This document shows positions 36,360 to 48,400 of a stretch of DNA of 64,000 nucleotides, one piece after another; position 1 is the first letter of the stretch, and each line of letters starts with the position of its first letter. The translations under genes were made by a program, and so were the position numbers. This stretch comes from Meandrina meandrites. Taxonomy: Eukaryota > Cnidaria > Anthozoa > Scleractinia > Meandrinidae. The stretch lies in NCBI GenBank assembly GCA_963693305.1, contig OY855908.1, forward strand, positions 2,966,501 through 3,030,500, read 5' to 3'. The notes below the pieces were generated by a model that had not been told where the DNA came from, did no database searches, and saw only the letters and a program-made list of their open reading frames with translations.

Positions 36360-37675
36360 ATGACCCAGGTGGTATGTGTGGGGTTCCTGTGCGTTGTTTT
36401 GGCCTTGGTGCTGGGGCATTCTACAGCAGAAAACAGCAACCGAAGAGAGACACGAGCATCAGATAGATCTCTTCTGAAAAATCTTTTTAGCGGCAGGAAT
36501 AAAAGGTAAAAAAGTTAACGGAAAATAACATCAATTTAAAATACAAATAATATTATCGACACTGACCACTAGTAGTTAGATTTCGAGTCGTGATTTCAGG
36601 TTTCCCCAAGAAAAATGAAACACTGAAACGTTTTAAATAAAGATCGCTTGATGCGTTAAACGTAGGTGTTATCTCTGGGCTTGGTGGTCAGCTTCTGCCC
36701 GTATATCAGGAAGTGGTTTCAATCTGCTAAGATCCAGTTCTCGCTAAGCTGTGGTCAACTTCCGCTGTTGGGGACTAAGGTAGCTTTAGTCAGCATCATT
36801 ACCATACTAAGAATGCAAAACTTATACAGCAAGGGACCGCAAACAACAATGCTGCGCGCCAATGTAGCTGGTGTCGCGCAAAGTCTACGTTTTCACGTAG
36901 TATCAGCCTTGCATTGTTTGTCATACAGATTATGGGTCACCCCAGCCCCACAGGGGCATCACTACATAGGTCTCTGGGGCCCCTGAAGTCCGTTTTGTTG
37001 AATATGGACCCGGTATGCAATAGCTCTTGTAAGGAAAACACTTCGCTGGATTTAAAAGATTTTCGTTTTTCTTGAAGACTTTTTTTATTGTCCAGTCTCC
37101 CGAGCAAAGACCTCTCCGCTCTTTGAATTGAATCCTTAATCAGGAAACGTTCTCATTTACAGTGTTAGTTTAACGCCAGATATTTAAATGTTATAAAGCT
37201 AACAATGTTATTCGAGTAGGTTTGGATAAACTGTATTACCAGCCGCTTCAAAAGCAGCTGAAAACTCGACATCAACATAGCGCGCGATAGTAAGTAAATG
37301 CACTAAATAATGACCACGTTAACTCGAATTTGGCTGGCCTTCTTTCGATGTTGGTGGACATTAATTTGATTTACTGAATCAACCAGAAAATGAAATCTGT
37401 TCCATTTTCTCTCCAGGCAGTTAAGGGAGCTCTGTGATCAGTCTTCCATGGGATGTATATTTCAGGATTTCACTGAGAGCAAGAAGCGAATGAAAAGGAA
37501 GAAGAAAAGAAAGAACAGAAATCGAGAAAAAAATAACAAAAGAAAGATGGAAACACAACAAATAGAGCCGATATCAAGTTGCCCGCACTTGGATGACTTG
37601 ACTGACAATGAAGATGACCAAGAAGATGAGGACGATAACGAACAGTGTCCACAAGTGCAAACAATGAACAATTAA
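36360..37675 (+). CDS. Secreted precursor with furin-like site, candidate peptide hormone
   Basis: Two exons, 36360-36505 and 37417-37675, join in phase to give 134 aa. Residues 1-23 form a clear signal peptide (MTQVVCVGFLCVVLALVLGH, cleavage likely after STA). A short linker ends in SGRNKR, a furin consensus R-x-K-R split across the intron, and is followed by Gln50, which could form pyroglutamate. The next segment has Cys55 and Cys62 (QLRELCDQSSMGC, then IFQDFTES) and ends at KKR (71-73). Residues 71-92 are a dense Lys/Arg run. The tail (about 99-134) is acidic, with Cys104 and Cys126. This order (signal, spacer, convertase site, short disulphide-capable peptide, basic stop) is that of a neuropeptide or hormone precursor. 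A heparin-binding secreted factor is also possible. I know no named homologue. AATAAA at 38180-38185 can end the transcript. Confidence 0.7.
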
Positions 37676-38297
37676 TGACTTATTTGAAGCCTTCTTGAAT
37701 GATCCTGTTGACCTCTGTTGTTGGCTTGGACTGAAGTAGACACTAGTGTAAACATATTATTAGTCCCGAATTTAAAAAAACAGTGATTTAAAAATTCTAT
37801 GTTGAAGAGGAATATTTAACTGAAAAGACTCTGTTCTGTTTTCTCATATCGTTCAGTTTAAACTAACAATGCAGTTTGATCTTTTATTTAATATTAAAGC
37901 GGAAGAGTTTTTTAGAGAACAAAATCTTATTATCTGAATCTATGAGTTACTTCATTTATGAGTTATTTTCGAAAATCATTACTGCCTTTTCTTTCTTATC
38001 CAAGACCATGACAGGCAGGCAATATATGGATCCCAAATTACGAAAGTCCATGGTAACATTGCACAAAGGAAGGAAGTTTTTTTCTGAACAGATATCCTTC
38101 CAGATATGTTTAAATTTAGATCGCAATTTTGATAGTAAGTCAATTTATTATTTACGTTATTGTACAATATGAATGTGCAAATAAATACGTTTTTGTTGTA
38201 GTTGTTTTCTTTACCTTCATTTTGAGCGATCTGGTGTGAACGCGAGCTGGAGTCTAGGGGCGCTTCATCATCAACATAATGCTTTATTTGATTTGTC

Positions 38298-38510
38298 CAT
38301 TAGACAGACCTGGCCGACCAGACCGATATGCAGTTCGAGAACAGAATTCCGTTGTTAGTCAGTTTTGTCCTACCAAAACAGTCAATGCATAAATTTTATA
38401 TACACTGTAATGGTGGATTTGTGCGAAAATATCGTAAAAAAAAGGTCCATTTCACATTCAAAGCCACCGGACTGGCCGTCAGTTCTGACTAATGGTAAGC
38501 GCCCAGGATT
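38298..38510. mobile_element. MITE family A, second copy
   Basis: Shares with 28140-28345 the ordered blocks CCGACCAGACCGATAT, GTCAGTTTTGTCCTACCAAA, TGGTGGATTTGTG and AGCCACCGGACTGGCC. The ends are approximate inverted repeats (CCATTAGACAGACCTGGCC / GGCCGTCAGTTCTGACTAATGG). Confidence 0.6.
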
Positions 38511-38724
38511 CAGTGTGAACCAGATGGAGCAGCAATTCAGCATACAACCTTCATAATGCGAACACCTCTGCACTCGTGGACAGCTGAATTTGGTCCAAGA
38601 CTGAATCAGAATTCATATCTCTACTCCATAATACAGATAACTTCACAATAGGCACAGTCAGCTCTGTCCCTTTATACAGTTATAGGTGCCCGTTCGAGTG
38701 GCACCAAACGTAATCGCGATTCTT

Positions 38725-38795
38725 GTAGTCCAGTTCTGGCCCTCTCTCTCTGTCACGCAACACACGGGAGAGAGGGAGGGCAAAAACTGGACTAC
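38725..38795. repeat. Short foldback, 71 bp
   Basis: GTAGTCCAGTTCTGGCCCTC is matched, after a loop containing GTCACGCAACACACG, by GAGGGCAAAAACTGGACTAC-type sequence on the far side, so about 30 bp can pair. The loop motif GTCACGCAAC also occurs in the hairpin near 5840. Confidence 0.6.
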
Positions 38796-38861
38796 GATTC
38801 TTGGTGCTGAAGCGGGCTTTGCGGACGAGAATCAGAATGATAAGAAAGCTTGTTCACAGAA

Positions 38862-39041
38862 TACAGTCAACTCTCGCCTTGCGGACACCCCGCTATTACG
38901 GACATCTCGCTATTACGGACAGAATTCAGATCCCCGGCTATAGCGGTTTGATTGGAAATGACTCCCGCTGTTACGGACTCTCGCTAATACGGACACTAAA
39001 CGAAGTCCCAAGCGTGTCCGCTATAACGAGAGTTGACTGTA
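38862..39041. mobile_element. Pogo/Tigger-like MITE, 180 bp
   Basis: Inverted ends TACAGTCAACTCTCG and CGAGAGTTGACTGTA include flanking TA, the pogo/mariner-type target. The interior repeats GCTATTACGGACA-type units in both orientations. The end motif CAGTCAACTCTCGTTATAGC is like the ends seen in pogo-class elements. Confidence 0.7.
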
Positions 39042-39396
39042 TTCACTATCTATCTATATCATGGGGGGTCTTGCAAAGGGAGGCATGCTCCCATCACTGC
39101 AAGACATAAAAAAAATAATGGGTTGGGGGGGGGGGGGGGGGGGAGTAAAAGACCTTAAAAACAATAAAATATGTACATAATTTAAAAAAGATTAATAGCG
39201 GATATGATTAGAGAATGCCCAAAAGAGAAGAGCTCTGGACGAGAACAGTATATTATTTTGAGTTTGTCAACCTTCATAGGGATATGAAACAGGTCGTAAC
39301 GGGATTGGACTGTCTGTACTGGAAGTTGCACTGGAAGAGAGTCTTCAGGCTCCTCGGTCAGCGGTTTGTTAAGCCACTGAAAGTGACTTTGCCACG

Positions 39397-39409
39397 GTTG
39401 CTAGGCAAC
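39397..39409. promoter_or_regulatory. X-box-like RFX site upstream of CFAP69
   Basis: GTTGCTAGGCAAC, extended to GGTTGC-TAG-GCAACC, is an imperfect palindrome matching the RFX X-box pattern. It ends 32 bp before the CFAP69 start codon. RFX factors drive ciliary genes through X-boxes close to the start site, so sequence, distance and gene function agree. The half-site spacing is one base shorter than the longest form of the motif. Confidence 0.65.
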
Positions 39410-39441
39410 CTTGCGAAAAGAGAAGATCAGTGAAGATCAAA

Positions 39442-42400
39442 ATGGCGGCTGCTACAGCGCGGCAAATTCCCGTCGTAAATAATGTCATAACAGACGAAGA
39501 CTTTGAAAATCTGCGGACTGAAGGAAAGGTAAGAAAGTATTTGATGCAAAGAAGTTGTATTATTGGAAAAGATTCGAGATAACGTGTTGTTTCCACAGCA
39601 TTCTGGCAAACTTGTTCCAGTCAGCGTACTGAAAACACACAAACTTCTCACAGACAAGCACTCGGTAAGTCCTTGATGAGTATTTTGTAACCGTAAGAGA
39701 TGTATGTATTTTGTAGCTTAGTTGTACATGGTTGCAAGTTGCCATACTGATTGCCTATAGGTTCACACATATGGCTGCAAAGTTTTAACCGCAAAGCTAC
39801 TGTAATGTTGTTAAACAGCTAAATATGTTTATACGTAAGCTTACTTTGCTTAGATCTTTAACTGTGGAGGTCTGTCCTCCAGTACATCAGCTAGTCTTAT
39901 TATATTTCTAATATTTTGGTTGAAAAGTATTATTTTGCGAAGAATATGATGTTTTTTTTCAGTGATTTAGAACGAAAATGTGTTTCTTTAGTAAGCTCCT
40001 TGTGTATGTGCGAATGTCTGAAACCTGGTGCAAGCTTAGAGGGCGAGTTGATTAGCAAGGTTGTCAAAACTCATTCACGACTATTATAATTATATATCCC
40101 TGTGGAAAGTAAATAAAAATTAACTTAATTATTAATCTATTTATTTATCATTAGAAAGAACTGGTAGATCGTCATGTACGAGCCATCCACAGGCTTACCA
40201 AATACTTCTGTCACGGATTTGTATCCTTTGAGTGAAAAATATTTACAGATTCATGCTAAAATCATCAAAGTGTTGTATGAGATTTAACTCAAACAATTTC
40301 ACTGTGATGACATAGTTGTATTGAACATGCAGAGATCTGTAGAATGTCTCAGAATGATTGCCACTTGAACACAAATATTGAAAAGCATGTAATCAGCGGC
40401 TCTATGCGGATCTCAAAATTGTATTTGTCAGGTCAAATTTTAGGCATCTCTAGAATGCAATGCAATCCCATTGGACTAATAGAGACCCATCATTAACTTG
40501 GGCTATGCACATATAGGATCATTACCAACAACTGATGTCATCACATCGTCATCCTGTACAATGGTCAGGGAGACCTTGTTATTTTTCATCTATCTATAAT
40601 ATAACAGATACCCTATCAAGTACGGGAGTCGCGGTGGCCTAATGGTTAGTGTGCTGGACTCCGGATCGAGCGGTCCGGGTTCGAGCCCTGGCCGGAGCAC
40701 TGCGTTGTGTTCTTGGGCAAGACACTTAACTCTCATAGTGCCTCTCTCCACCCAGGTGTATAAATGGGTACCGGCGAATTTACTGCTGGGGGTAACCCTG
40801 CGATGGACTAGCATCCCATCCAGGGGGGAGTAGAAATACTCCTAGTCGCTTCATGCTACGGAAACCGGGGATAAGCACCGGCCTGATGGGCCACTTGGCT
40901 CGTATGCAGACTTTACTTTACCTGTCAAGTACAGTATACTGTACAGTATCACCTAACGTTAAGTTGTAGCTGGCAAAGGTCCTTGCAAGGCCAACTGGAC
41001 TAAAGTCGTACCATTTGATTTTAGCCCACCTGGCCTGCAGCTTCATCAGCTAAGTATTCTGCATGATTTCCATCAATGTATTCTGCATGACTTCTATCTG
41101 GAAGTTTCACCCTCATTTTATGACGCCATAAAAAATATATCAGGATTGGAACCTTGATTTTGAGAGTACTGTTTAGAATTGCCTTGAGTAATTTTATATG
41201 TAGTCGTAATCAATGAAAAGGATAGAGACTCATCTTGGCACTTGAGTTAAAACAAGCAATTCACTCATGTAAAACAAAATTGTAGACTGAATGAAGTGAC
41301 TTAATGATGCCAATGATGTGTAGCTGGCCATTAAAATTACCTTCTTGAGTTTTTACATGTATAAGGCTGTTGTCATTGTTGACTATATTACACTGTACAT
41401 AAATCTGGATTTTATGAACAGTCCATTAGCAAAAGATGTTCCAGTAAATCCCATTTATTTTCATAACTTAACTTAATCCAATGACAGCTCATGAAAGATG
41501 TTGACTTGGTGTGTGACATGATCACAGTTTGTAGAGAAAGACTTGAGATAAATCCTCAATATGAGAAACCTTTATGTGACTTGATTAAAGTTTGTGGGTG
41601 AGTATCTAATGCATTCTTATACATTGTAAAAGAGCTGTGTCATTTCTATGTGTTTCTTTCCATCTTGTGGTCAAAAATCATTTGTCTCCTGAAGTCTCAG
41701 ATTTTCACATAAGGTCTTGGCACCTTGGCCGGTCTCAAATTTTTACCATTCCCCCCCCCCCCCCCCCCCCTATTGTATCTTAGTGCTCCAGTGCTTTCAA
41801 TAAGGCCTGACACCGGCCAGAGCTCCAGCAGGTACTTTGAGGTGAATCACTGGCTAAAATTCCTGCAGCTACCTATTGTTAAGTTGAGGTGTTTACATAC
41901 AGTGTATGCTTCTTATGTTGCTCTCTGATAGGTGCTGCACAAGGGTAGCCACCTATCTAAAATCTTATTGAAAGTACACTGTACTGGTGCTTGACCATAA
42001 TTAGACTTTCTCCGGCAAGTCACTTTAATTTGTGTTTAACCATGATGTGTTTGAAAGACAAGTAATATTTTCTGTTCCTCTGAGTGTTCATTAATTTGTT
42101 TTTAATTTACAGGAAGCCATTCTTAAAGGAAAGGACTTCAGATGACTCCACTCATGCTGATTCTATCATAAACCTTCTTACAGAGTTAGGTACATGAAGT
42201 TTATGAACATTCCTTTCCTTATATGAACATTTGCCAGTGATTACATTGTATATAGAAAAACAGCAGTGCCACTTAGATTCCAGCTTGACCTTCAGACTAG
42301 CAGCTGTCAAGTTTTGCTTGTCAGTGAGACAGTTGCATGTAGAAGACAGTCATACAATTCATGGAAATACAGCTGTACGTGTCACTACATACATAACTGT

Positions 42401-45400
42401 ACAGTAAATTTAAAAACTAAACGTTATCTTTTAGTTTTAATATTATAACCGAAAGTTAATTTTAACTAACTTGTTTCTTCAGGTCACACTATGAAGGTGA
42501 ATAAAATCACCGTTCAACTGCAGCTAGGAGAATCTCTGATAAGATTTTACACTGAACAGTCATCAGAGAGCAAAGGCTTTGAAGGTAAAACTTTACATAC
42601 ACTCAGTGACAGCTTGGGGAACAAGAATGTGTTCATACAGGGCTTAAAAAAACTTAAATTTCAACTAACCCTTTGGCCAATTACAATGTACAGGTGGCTC
42701 TTTAATTTTAATTGCACAGGGCAGTTTTATGCTTGTTTTGTATTCTGTCAGTGGTCTCACCACCATCATTTCACCTCATTTTAACTTTGTGACATAATGC
42801 CCTTCGTGTTGAAATAGACATTTACAGCTACAGTAATTTTAAAAATAACATAATGCAAAATATCCAAGAAGGAATGACTCCGAGTAATTAATAATACTTC
42901 ATGTACCTGTAAAGTTTTCACAACTGCAATCAGCAAATTGACCGCATGTCAGCAATTTCAAAGTTGGAGTACATGTAATTTAGCCTATGGGTAGACTAAA
43001 AAGTCATTGCTGCTGCATGGCACTTGGTTAAAAATGATTGAAGCGATACTGGAAGGTACATGGTGTATAAACATCGGAAAGTGTCAAAATAATTTAGCCG
43101 GCCAAATTTACACATGCATTATTATAAAGTCATCTCCATTCAGCAATTGCTGACAGTGTTTTTACATGGTCTGTACTTCATTCTTGCAGCCCAAAGTGTG
43201 GTTTCATTTTATTAACTTACAATAAAAATGATGTTATGTTTTAGGCTTCCAAGCATCGTTACCATCTTATAACAGAGCTTTGGTAGAAAGGAGTGGAGTT
43301 GCCAGAGCCCTTGTTGAGGTAAGACACTTTCTGCACATGTGAAAAATTTTGTGTCAAATAATAACAATTTGATCATTTGGTTCTCAAAAAAGTGTCAGAG
43401 TGTACATCAGCATACTCATTCCATGATTTTCACTTTTTAATATTTGCAGAGTTTAGAACAAGTTGAAGACCTGAGTGTACGACTTGAAATCATGAAAGTA
43501 CTGCAGTGTTACTCAACATCAGGTATTTCAGACTTATAACAAGTTCAAAAAAAAAGTACAGTATGGAAGTTAGAAATTAGGAGCATGCATGATGGATTAA
43601 ATAAATGAACCTATATGACTGTGCCTTAACATTAGATTGTGAACAATCACCTACATGTACTTTTCCTGAGATCCTACACACACAAGTGTAATTATGTAAA
43701 AACCATAATTAAATATTTTGTTATTATTTAATAAATGTAAGGTATGTTATGTGTTTATACATCAGGGCTGTGCTCTAAGGGCGCCCGGGTACCTCAGGCG
43801 ACTAACTTTTGCCTTTGGGTGACCAGATAATGTTATTTCTTTCATATTGATATAAGCTTTATGCTGGGCACCCTGGATCTCATAGTTTGCGACCTTTGGG
43901 CTCCTTGTAATTTTTCTTAGAGCACAGCCTTGTACATTATTATTTATTTGTCTTGGAATGAAATCTGTTTTGTTGCAAGAATTCAATGCATGCTGTAGAG
44001 TGTGGCCATTCATGTAAAACAAACTGAATATAGTCACTTCAACCAACACCTGTTAGGTGGAAAGACTTCAGTCAAGTAAACTATGTTCTTTCAAAGCACT
44101 GCATGCATTTGTCAGAAATATAGCTTTTTATGTGTAATGAAAAAATTGTTCAATGACTAAATTGGACTAGACGTCCTTGACCAAAAGTTTCAGTCCTCAA
44201 TTTCTTTAGAAGTAGATTACTGGGTGTGTAGCAGCCTTTCTATGCGACATACATGTATATTAGCTCTGTCATAACTGTGGTTTATTATTTTGTTTGTAGC
44301 GCTGAACTGTGATGACATGCTGTCAGTCAGTGCAGCTGGTTTGCTGTGCAGTGGGATAAACATCCCAGACCCCTCTGCCAGGTACATTATTGGCTATAAC
44401 TAATGAAAAAAACTAATCACCATTGGAGAGATAACAAAAATTAATGACTGTTACTGTTCATGGACCAACTTGCCAGGTTATAAGATATTTGTACTTACTG
44501 GTTGTAAGATTGTGTTCGCTGCAGGGATATAATCTATGTACATGTATAAAGGAAACCTATTCTGTAGCTGCACCCTCAAACCCCCTGACCTGTCAAAAAT
44601 ATAATTGCCCATCCTTAATTTTAGCTTTTCACTGTTTTGATATACAGGCTTGTCTTCCGTACTGTGGAGATTCTCTGGAATTTACTGGAATTTGGTTCTA
44701 AACAAGAGGTGAGAGGAAAAAAGGGTTGGGGTGGGGGGGGGGGGGGGGGAAGAAAGGTTGTACACTGTACATAGAAGTCTCCAATGGCTTGCAATATTGT
44801 AAACATGCCAACGATTGACTGACGGTTTGCCGATTCCTGTGAGAACTACAGAGTTAAGTGTCTAGGAACACAAGACATTTACCACTGCCAGATATGCAAA
44901 CATGACCCCTTTAATTTACTCTGTGCTGTGGAGACAATAAACATGCATTAATAGCCCTTGTATATGCTTGGTCTGTGTTGGAACAATGAAAAAAAAACCA
45001 TTTAGTTTATACTTCCATTTTCTGGCAATGAATGTGAAAAAATTGACTTCTCTTCACGTTGAAAATGGCAAACGTTTGATATAATTGGCAGGAAATTGTG
45101 TTCACATGGCCTTCCTTTTGCCATTTGGTGTGACTGAACAATATTTTTTTTTGGAAAATTAAGCATAGTGCACTTTTCTTGTAAAATGTAGATGTTGCAG
45201 TATTAATATTATTTTATTTCTCAACACTCTTATCTGCTTATTTTCTTCAGGTTGTTATTCAGCTGAACTGTAAAGAGTGTCTAAGGTAAGTTTGACACTG
45301 CTAAATTAATTCAGTCTGACATGGTGATGCTGTTTGCAATATTACAAAATAGTGCAATGTAGATTAGCATATTTGTGTTGTCTGTAAGTATTTTGTTTCT

Positions 45401-48400
45401 AATTTTAAAATGTGACTCAAGGAAACAGTAGGCTTTCATGTAATGTTTCTGATTTCCTTTGCATCTACATGTTGTTGCAGCGCTTTGAGAGATGCTTTTG
45501 TCAGACAGATCAAAGAGGGTTACAGCCTTGCTGATAAACAGCTGAGGTATGCACATGTACATGTTTGATTCATTCCCAGGGTCAAACCTAGAGTGAATTA
45601 TTAATTAAAGTGTAGTTGTAACTTTTCTGTGGATAAAACTTTATTTTTGTGCCATTCAAATGTCAAATGAAAGCTATTAAGCAGGAGCACAATTTTTTTT
45701 CACATGAGAAAATTTTAGAATTTCTTCTTTTTTATTGGAGTCAATTCCTTGGTTTCAAGATTAATGGCAGTTAAAAATTTATAGCAGTAAAAAGCAGTCA
45801 AGCTTGTACTGCAAAGTTAAGTTGCCTTATGCCATTTCCAGATCTTTTTACCAGAATAAAAGTGTCAACTAGGTAAAAGTTTTGGACATATTTTGGGTTT
45901 CTTTTATAACAAGTTATAATTTGTGTGACTGTACTACTTTCCTTGCAGAAATGATTTGCTGGTAATTGCCTCACTGGTTGTGTCTCTCTGTCCAACGGCT
46001 CCGTTTATGGTAAGCCCAAAATACAGTTCCTCTTAAACAGGTCGCCTGAACTTTCACCTTGATCTCACACAACCTCATATCACATGAAACACTGGAGACT
46101 AAGGTGGTAACTTACTTATCTCCCTGCAAGCAGATCAATCCGCCTTTCTTGACAAGAAAGCCCTTTATTCAGTCCAGTTTGTGTACTGTTTTTCATATTA
46201 TTGTTTTCCTTGCAGGAAACTGGTTTTACCAAGCTGATTGTTTTACTGGCAACTTTCACTGAGGGTAAAAGATCTCTTCCATAATTGAAAGGCCGCAAAA
46301 GAAAACGTCCTCCTGGAATTTTGTCAAAATTGAACATTGTCAAAACAACTCCAAATTTTGCATGTAACTTTATGTCTGCTTAACATTGCCCGGTATTTCT
46401 TTTGCTGTTGTTTGGTCTCTTTCTCCATAAATTACGCATGCAAAAAAACACGGCTTTCGCTTGCAACGTCTTAATTGGATAAGGCATAAACAAAAGAAGC
46501 CTTTCATTTGTTGAAACAATGAAATCAGCGAAGGTTAACCGGTTAACCAGTTACGGCTGTTTTAAACCAAGCTCTAAGCCCTAGCCTAAACTTTAACTCT
46601 AACCCTAACTCCAAGGTTTAGGGTTAGCGTTTCAGTTTAGGGTTAAAATTTGGGATTAGGGTTAGCATTTGAGCTATAAACCAAACGCTTAACCCTAGGC
46701 CCGCGGTTAGCCTTGAGTGCAGTTTGCTTGCGGTTAGCTTTCACTCCGGTTTGCTTGCGCTTAGCTTTCACTTCGGTTTGCTTGCGGTTAGCTTTCCATC
46801 CGGTGTGCTTGCAGTTAGCTGTTTTTTTTTTTTTTCCTTGTTTGGCTCCACAACACTCGACTACTTTTGTGACACGACACGCGCTCTGTCGATCCGATTT
46901 AACGAACGCGAAGTAAACATGCATGGCGGTCGCCGTCGACGTTAAATTTAACGCTGGTTTTCATACTACATCTTAGTTTTGCTTTCAGTAAAGCACTGTT
47001 TGCTCTCACTTCTCCAATCCTTGCATCATCGCATCACACACACTACAAAAAATCCCGCGAAATCAAGACAGGACTTCATGCACTTTTTGGTTTTCGGCTG
47101 CATCGATTGATCGATCGATCGATGAATATTTAATGAGGTACCGGGAATTTTGTCGACAGGAGAGGTCCTGCCCGCAACACTCCAACAATTTTGATAAGTC
47201 TAAAACCAGCTCGCTTATCGGCAACTTTGATGCCGCAGCATCCCAGCCAACACTGCAAAACTCGTGCTGACAAAGTTCCCGACAAGAAACCTGCCTTAGA
47301 CTTTCCGCCTGGATCAACCTGCCTTTGTCGGACAACTTTCACCTCCAGCGCCTAAAATAGCGCTATTGTGCAAACAAAGCGCAGAACAACCCTCAGTTCT
47401 TTGAGAGATGCTATTGACTTGCGAGTATCCAGACTTAATGATGTCCTTCAACCACCAGACGGTTGCACTCAAAGCATTTTATTCTCACAAGCAAATCGCC
47501 ATCTTTTTTCCTTTTCTCACACGTCAGCTCAACCTCACAATGTGGTATCCAGTCCCTTTCTAACCCCCCCCCCCCCCCCCCCCCAAGGCAAATCAAAATG
47601 AAAACATGGCTGCGGCATCACAATTTCTTGTAATGGCGCGTTTGAAGTTCTTCTCGCCTTCCCGTTACACTTACAAAACCCTACGAAGAAAGATGACCAC
47701 GCATTGTGTTGAAAAACTCATACTACTGGCTGACTGTGAAGAATGAAAGCTGCAAGCACTTTATTTTCATTTCTGCATACGATAATTATCGACAGGAAAG
47801 CAAAGACACACGAAATGAGATACAGGTCAGTGTAAAGCACACATAAACAAACCTGCATGTGAAATTTGGAATGTTTTTGACAATGTTCAATTTTGCCAAA
47901 ATTCGAGGGGGACGTTTTCTTTCGCGGCCCTTCAATTATTGTGTTTTACTCTTTGCCTAAACAAGTTTTTGTGTAAATAATTAACTAGAATGTTGTCACT
48001 TGAAAGCTTTTTGTTTTACTGCAGTAATAAAATTACACAATTTACGAGGAATGTACATCAATATTGTAGCTCCTTTTTGTAAAATTTATGAACGATGATA
48101 AATTATTAACAGCAATATTTGGAAGATGGATACTTGCACATATCTTAGTTATGTACCAGTTGGGTTTTCTGTTGCAGTTTTTGTGGTAACTTTGCCATTT
48201 TTAGTGCATTTGAATGTTTTAGATATTATACCGGTAATAATAACTTTGCTCATTATATTGCAATAGCTGATCCACTTGGAATTTGTTTGCTGAATTGAAT
48301 TTTTATTTAGCTGTACATGTATACTTCAATAGGATTTGTTTGTTTATTTGTTTTAGTTAAAAGCCATCACGAACTCGTGAGGAATCTTAAGTTATACCAG

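Larger units (their letters stand above)
37676..39441. other. Spacer: 3' UTR, MITEs and CFAP69 promoter
   Basis: Holds the 3' UTR of the secreted-precursor gene (poly(A) signal at 38180) and then three small inverted-repeat structures listed separately. A run of about 20 G follows at 39122-39143, and last the CFAP69 upstream region with its X-box-like site. No other gene is seen. Confidence 0.5.
46282..47938. mobile_element. Inverted-repeat element, 1.66 kb, 17 nt inside CFAP69 intron 14
   Basis: The left arm TAATTGAAAGGCCGCAAAAG and the right arm CTTTCGCGGCCCTTCAATTA match over about 85-90 bp, through AAACGTCC and AAAATTGAACATTGTCAAAA. The interior carries telomere-like repeats, a 27-bp minisatellite, a T run, a run of about 20 C and two GATC tetranucleotide repeats. 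It contains no transposase. The left end is 17 nt after the splice donor GTAAAA at 46265. Confidence 0.75.

Noticed and set aside
36666..36986. 106-aa open frame between the two exons of the secreted precursor
   Set aside because: It is intronic to a well-phased two-exon gene and shows no domain.
40624..40710. Genuine tRNA gene from A- and B-box sequence
   Set aside because: The region is the head of a SINE with its own body and target duplication, and the cloverleaf arms do not pair well. The same holds for the heads at 13065-13128, 13775-13860, 61200-61275 and 62400-62475.
46590..46672. Possible chromosome end, from TTAGGG-type repeats
   Set aside because: The units are few, degenerate and in both orientations, and coding exons of one gene lie on both sides; interstitial origin is clear.
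46643..46924. Lys/Asn-rich nine-residue repeat protein on minus
   Set aside because: It is the translation of a 27-bp minisatellite inside a transposon-like element.
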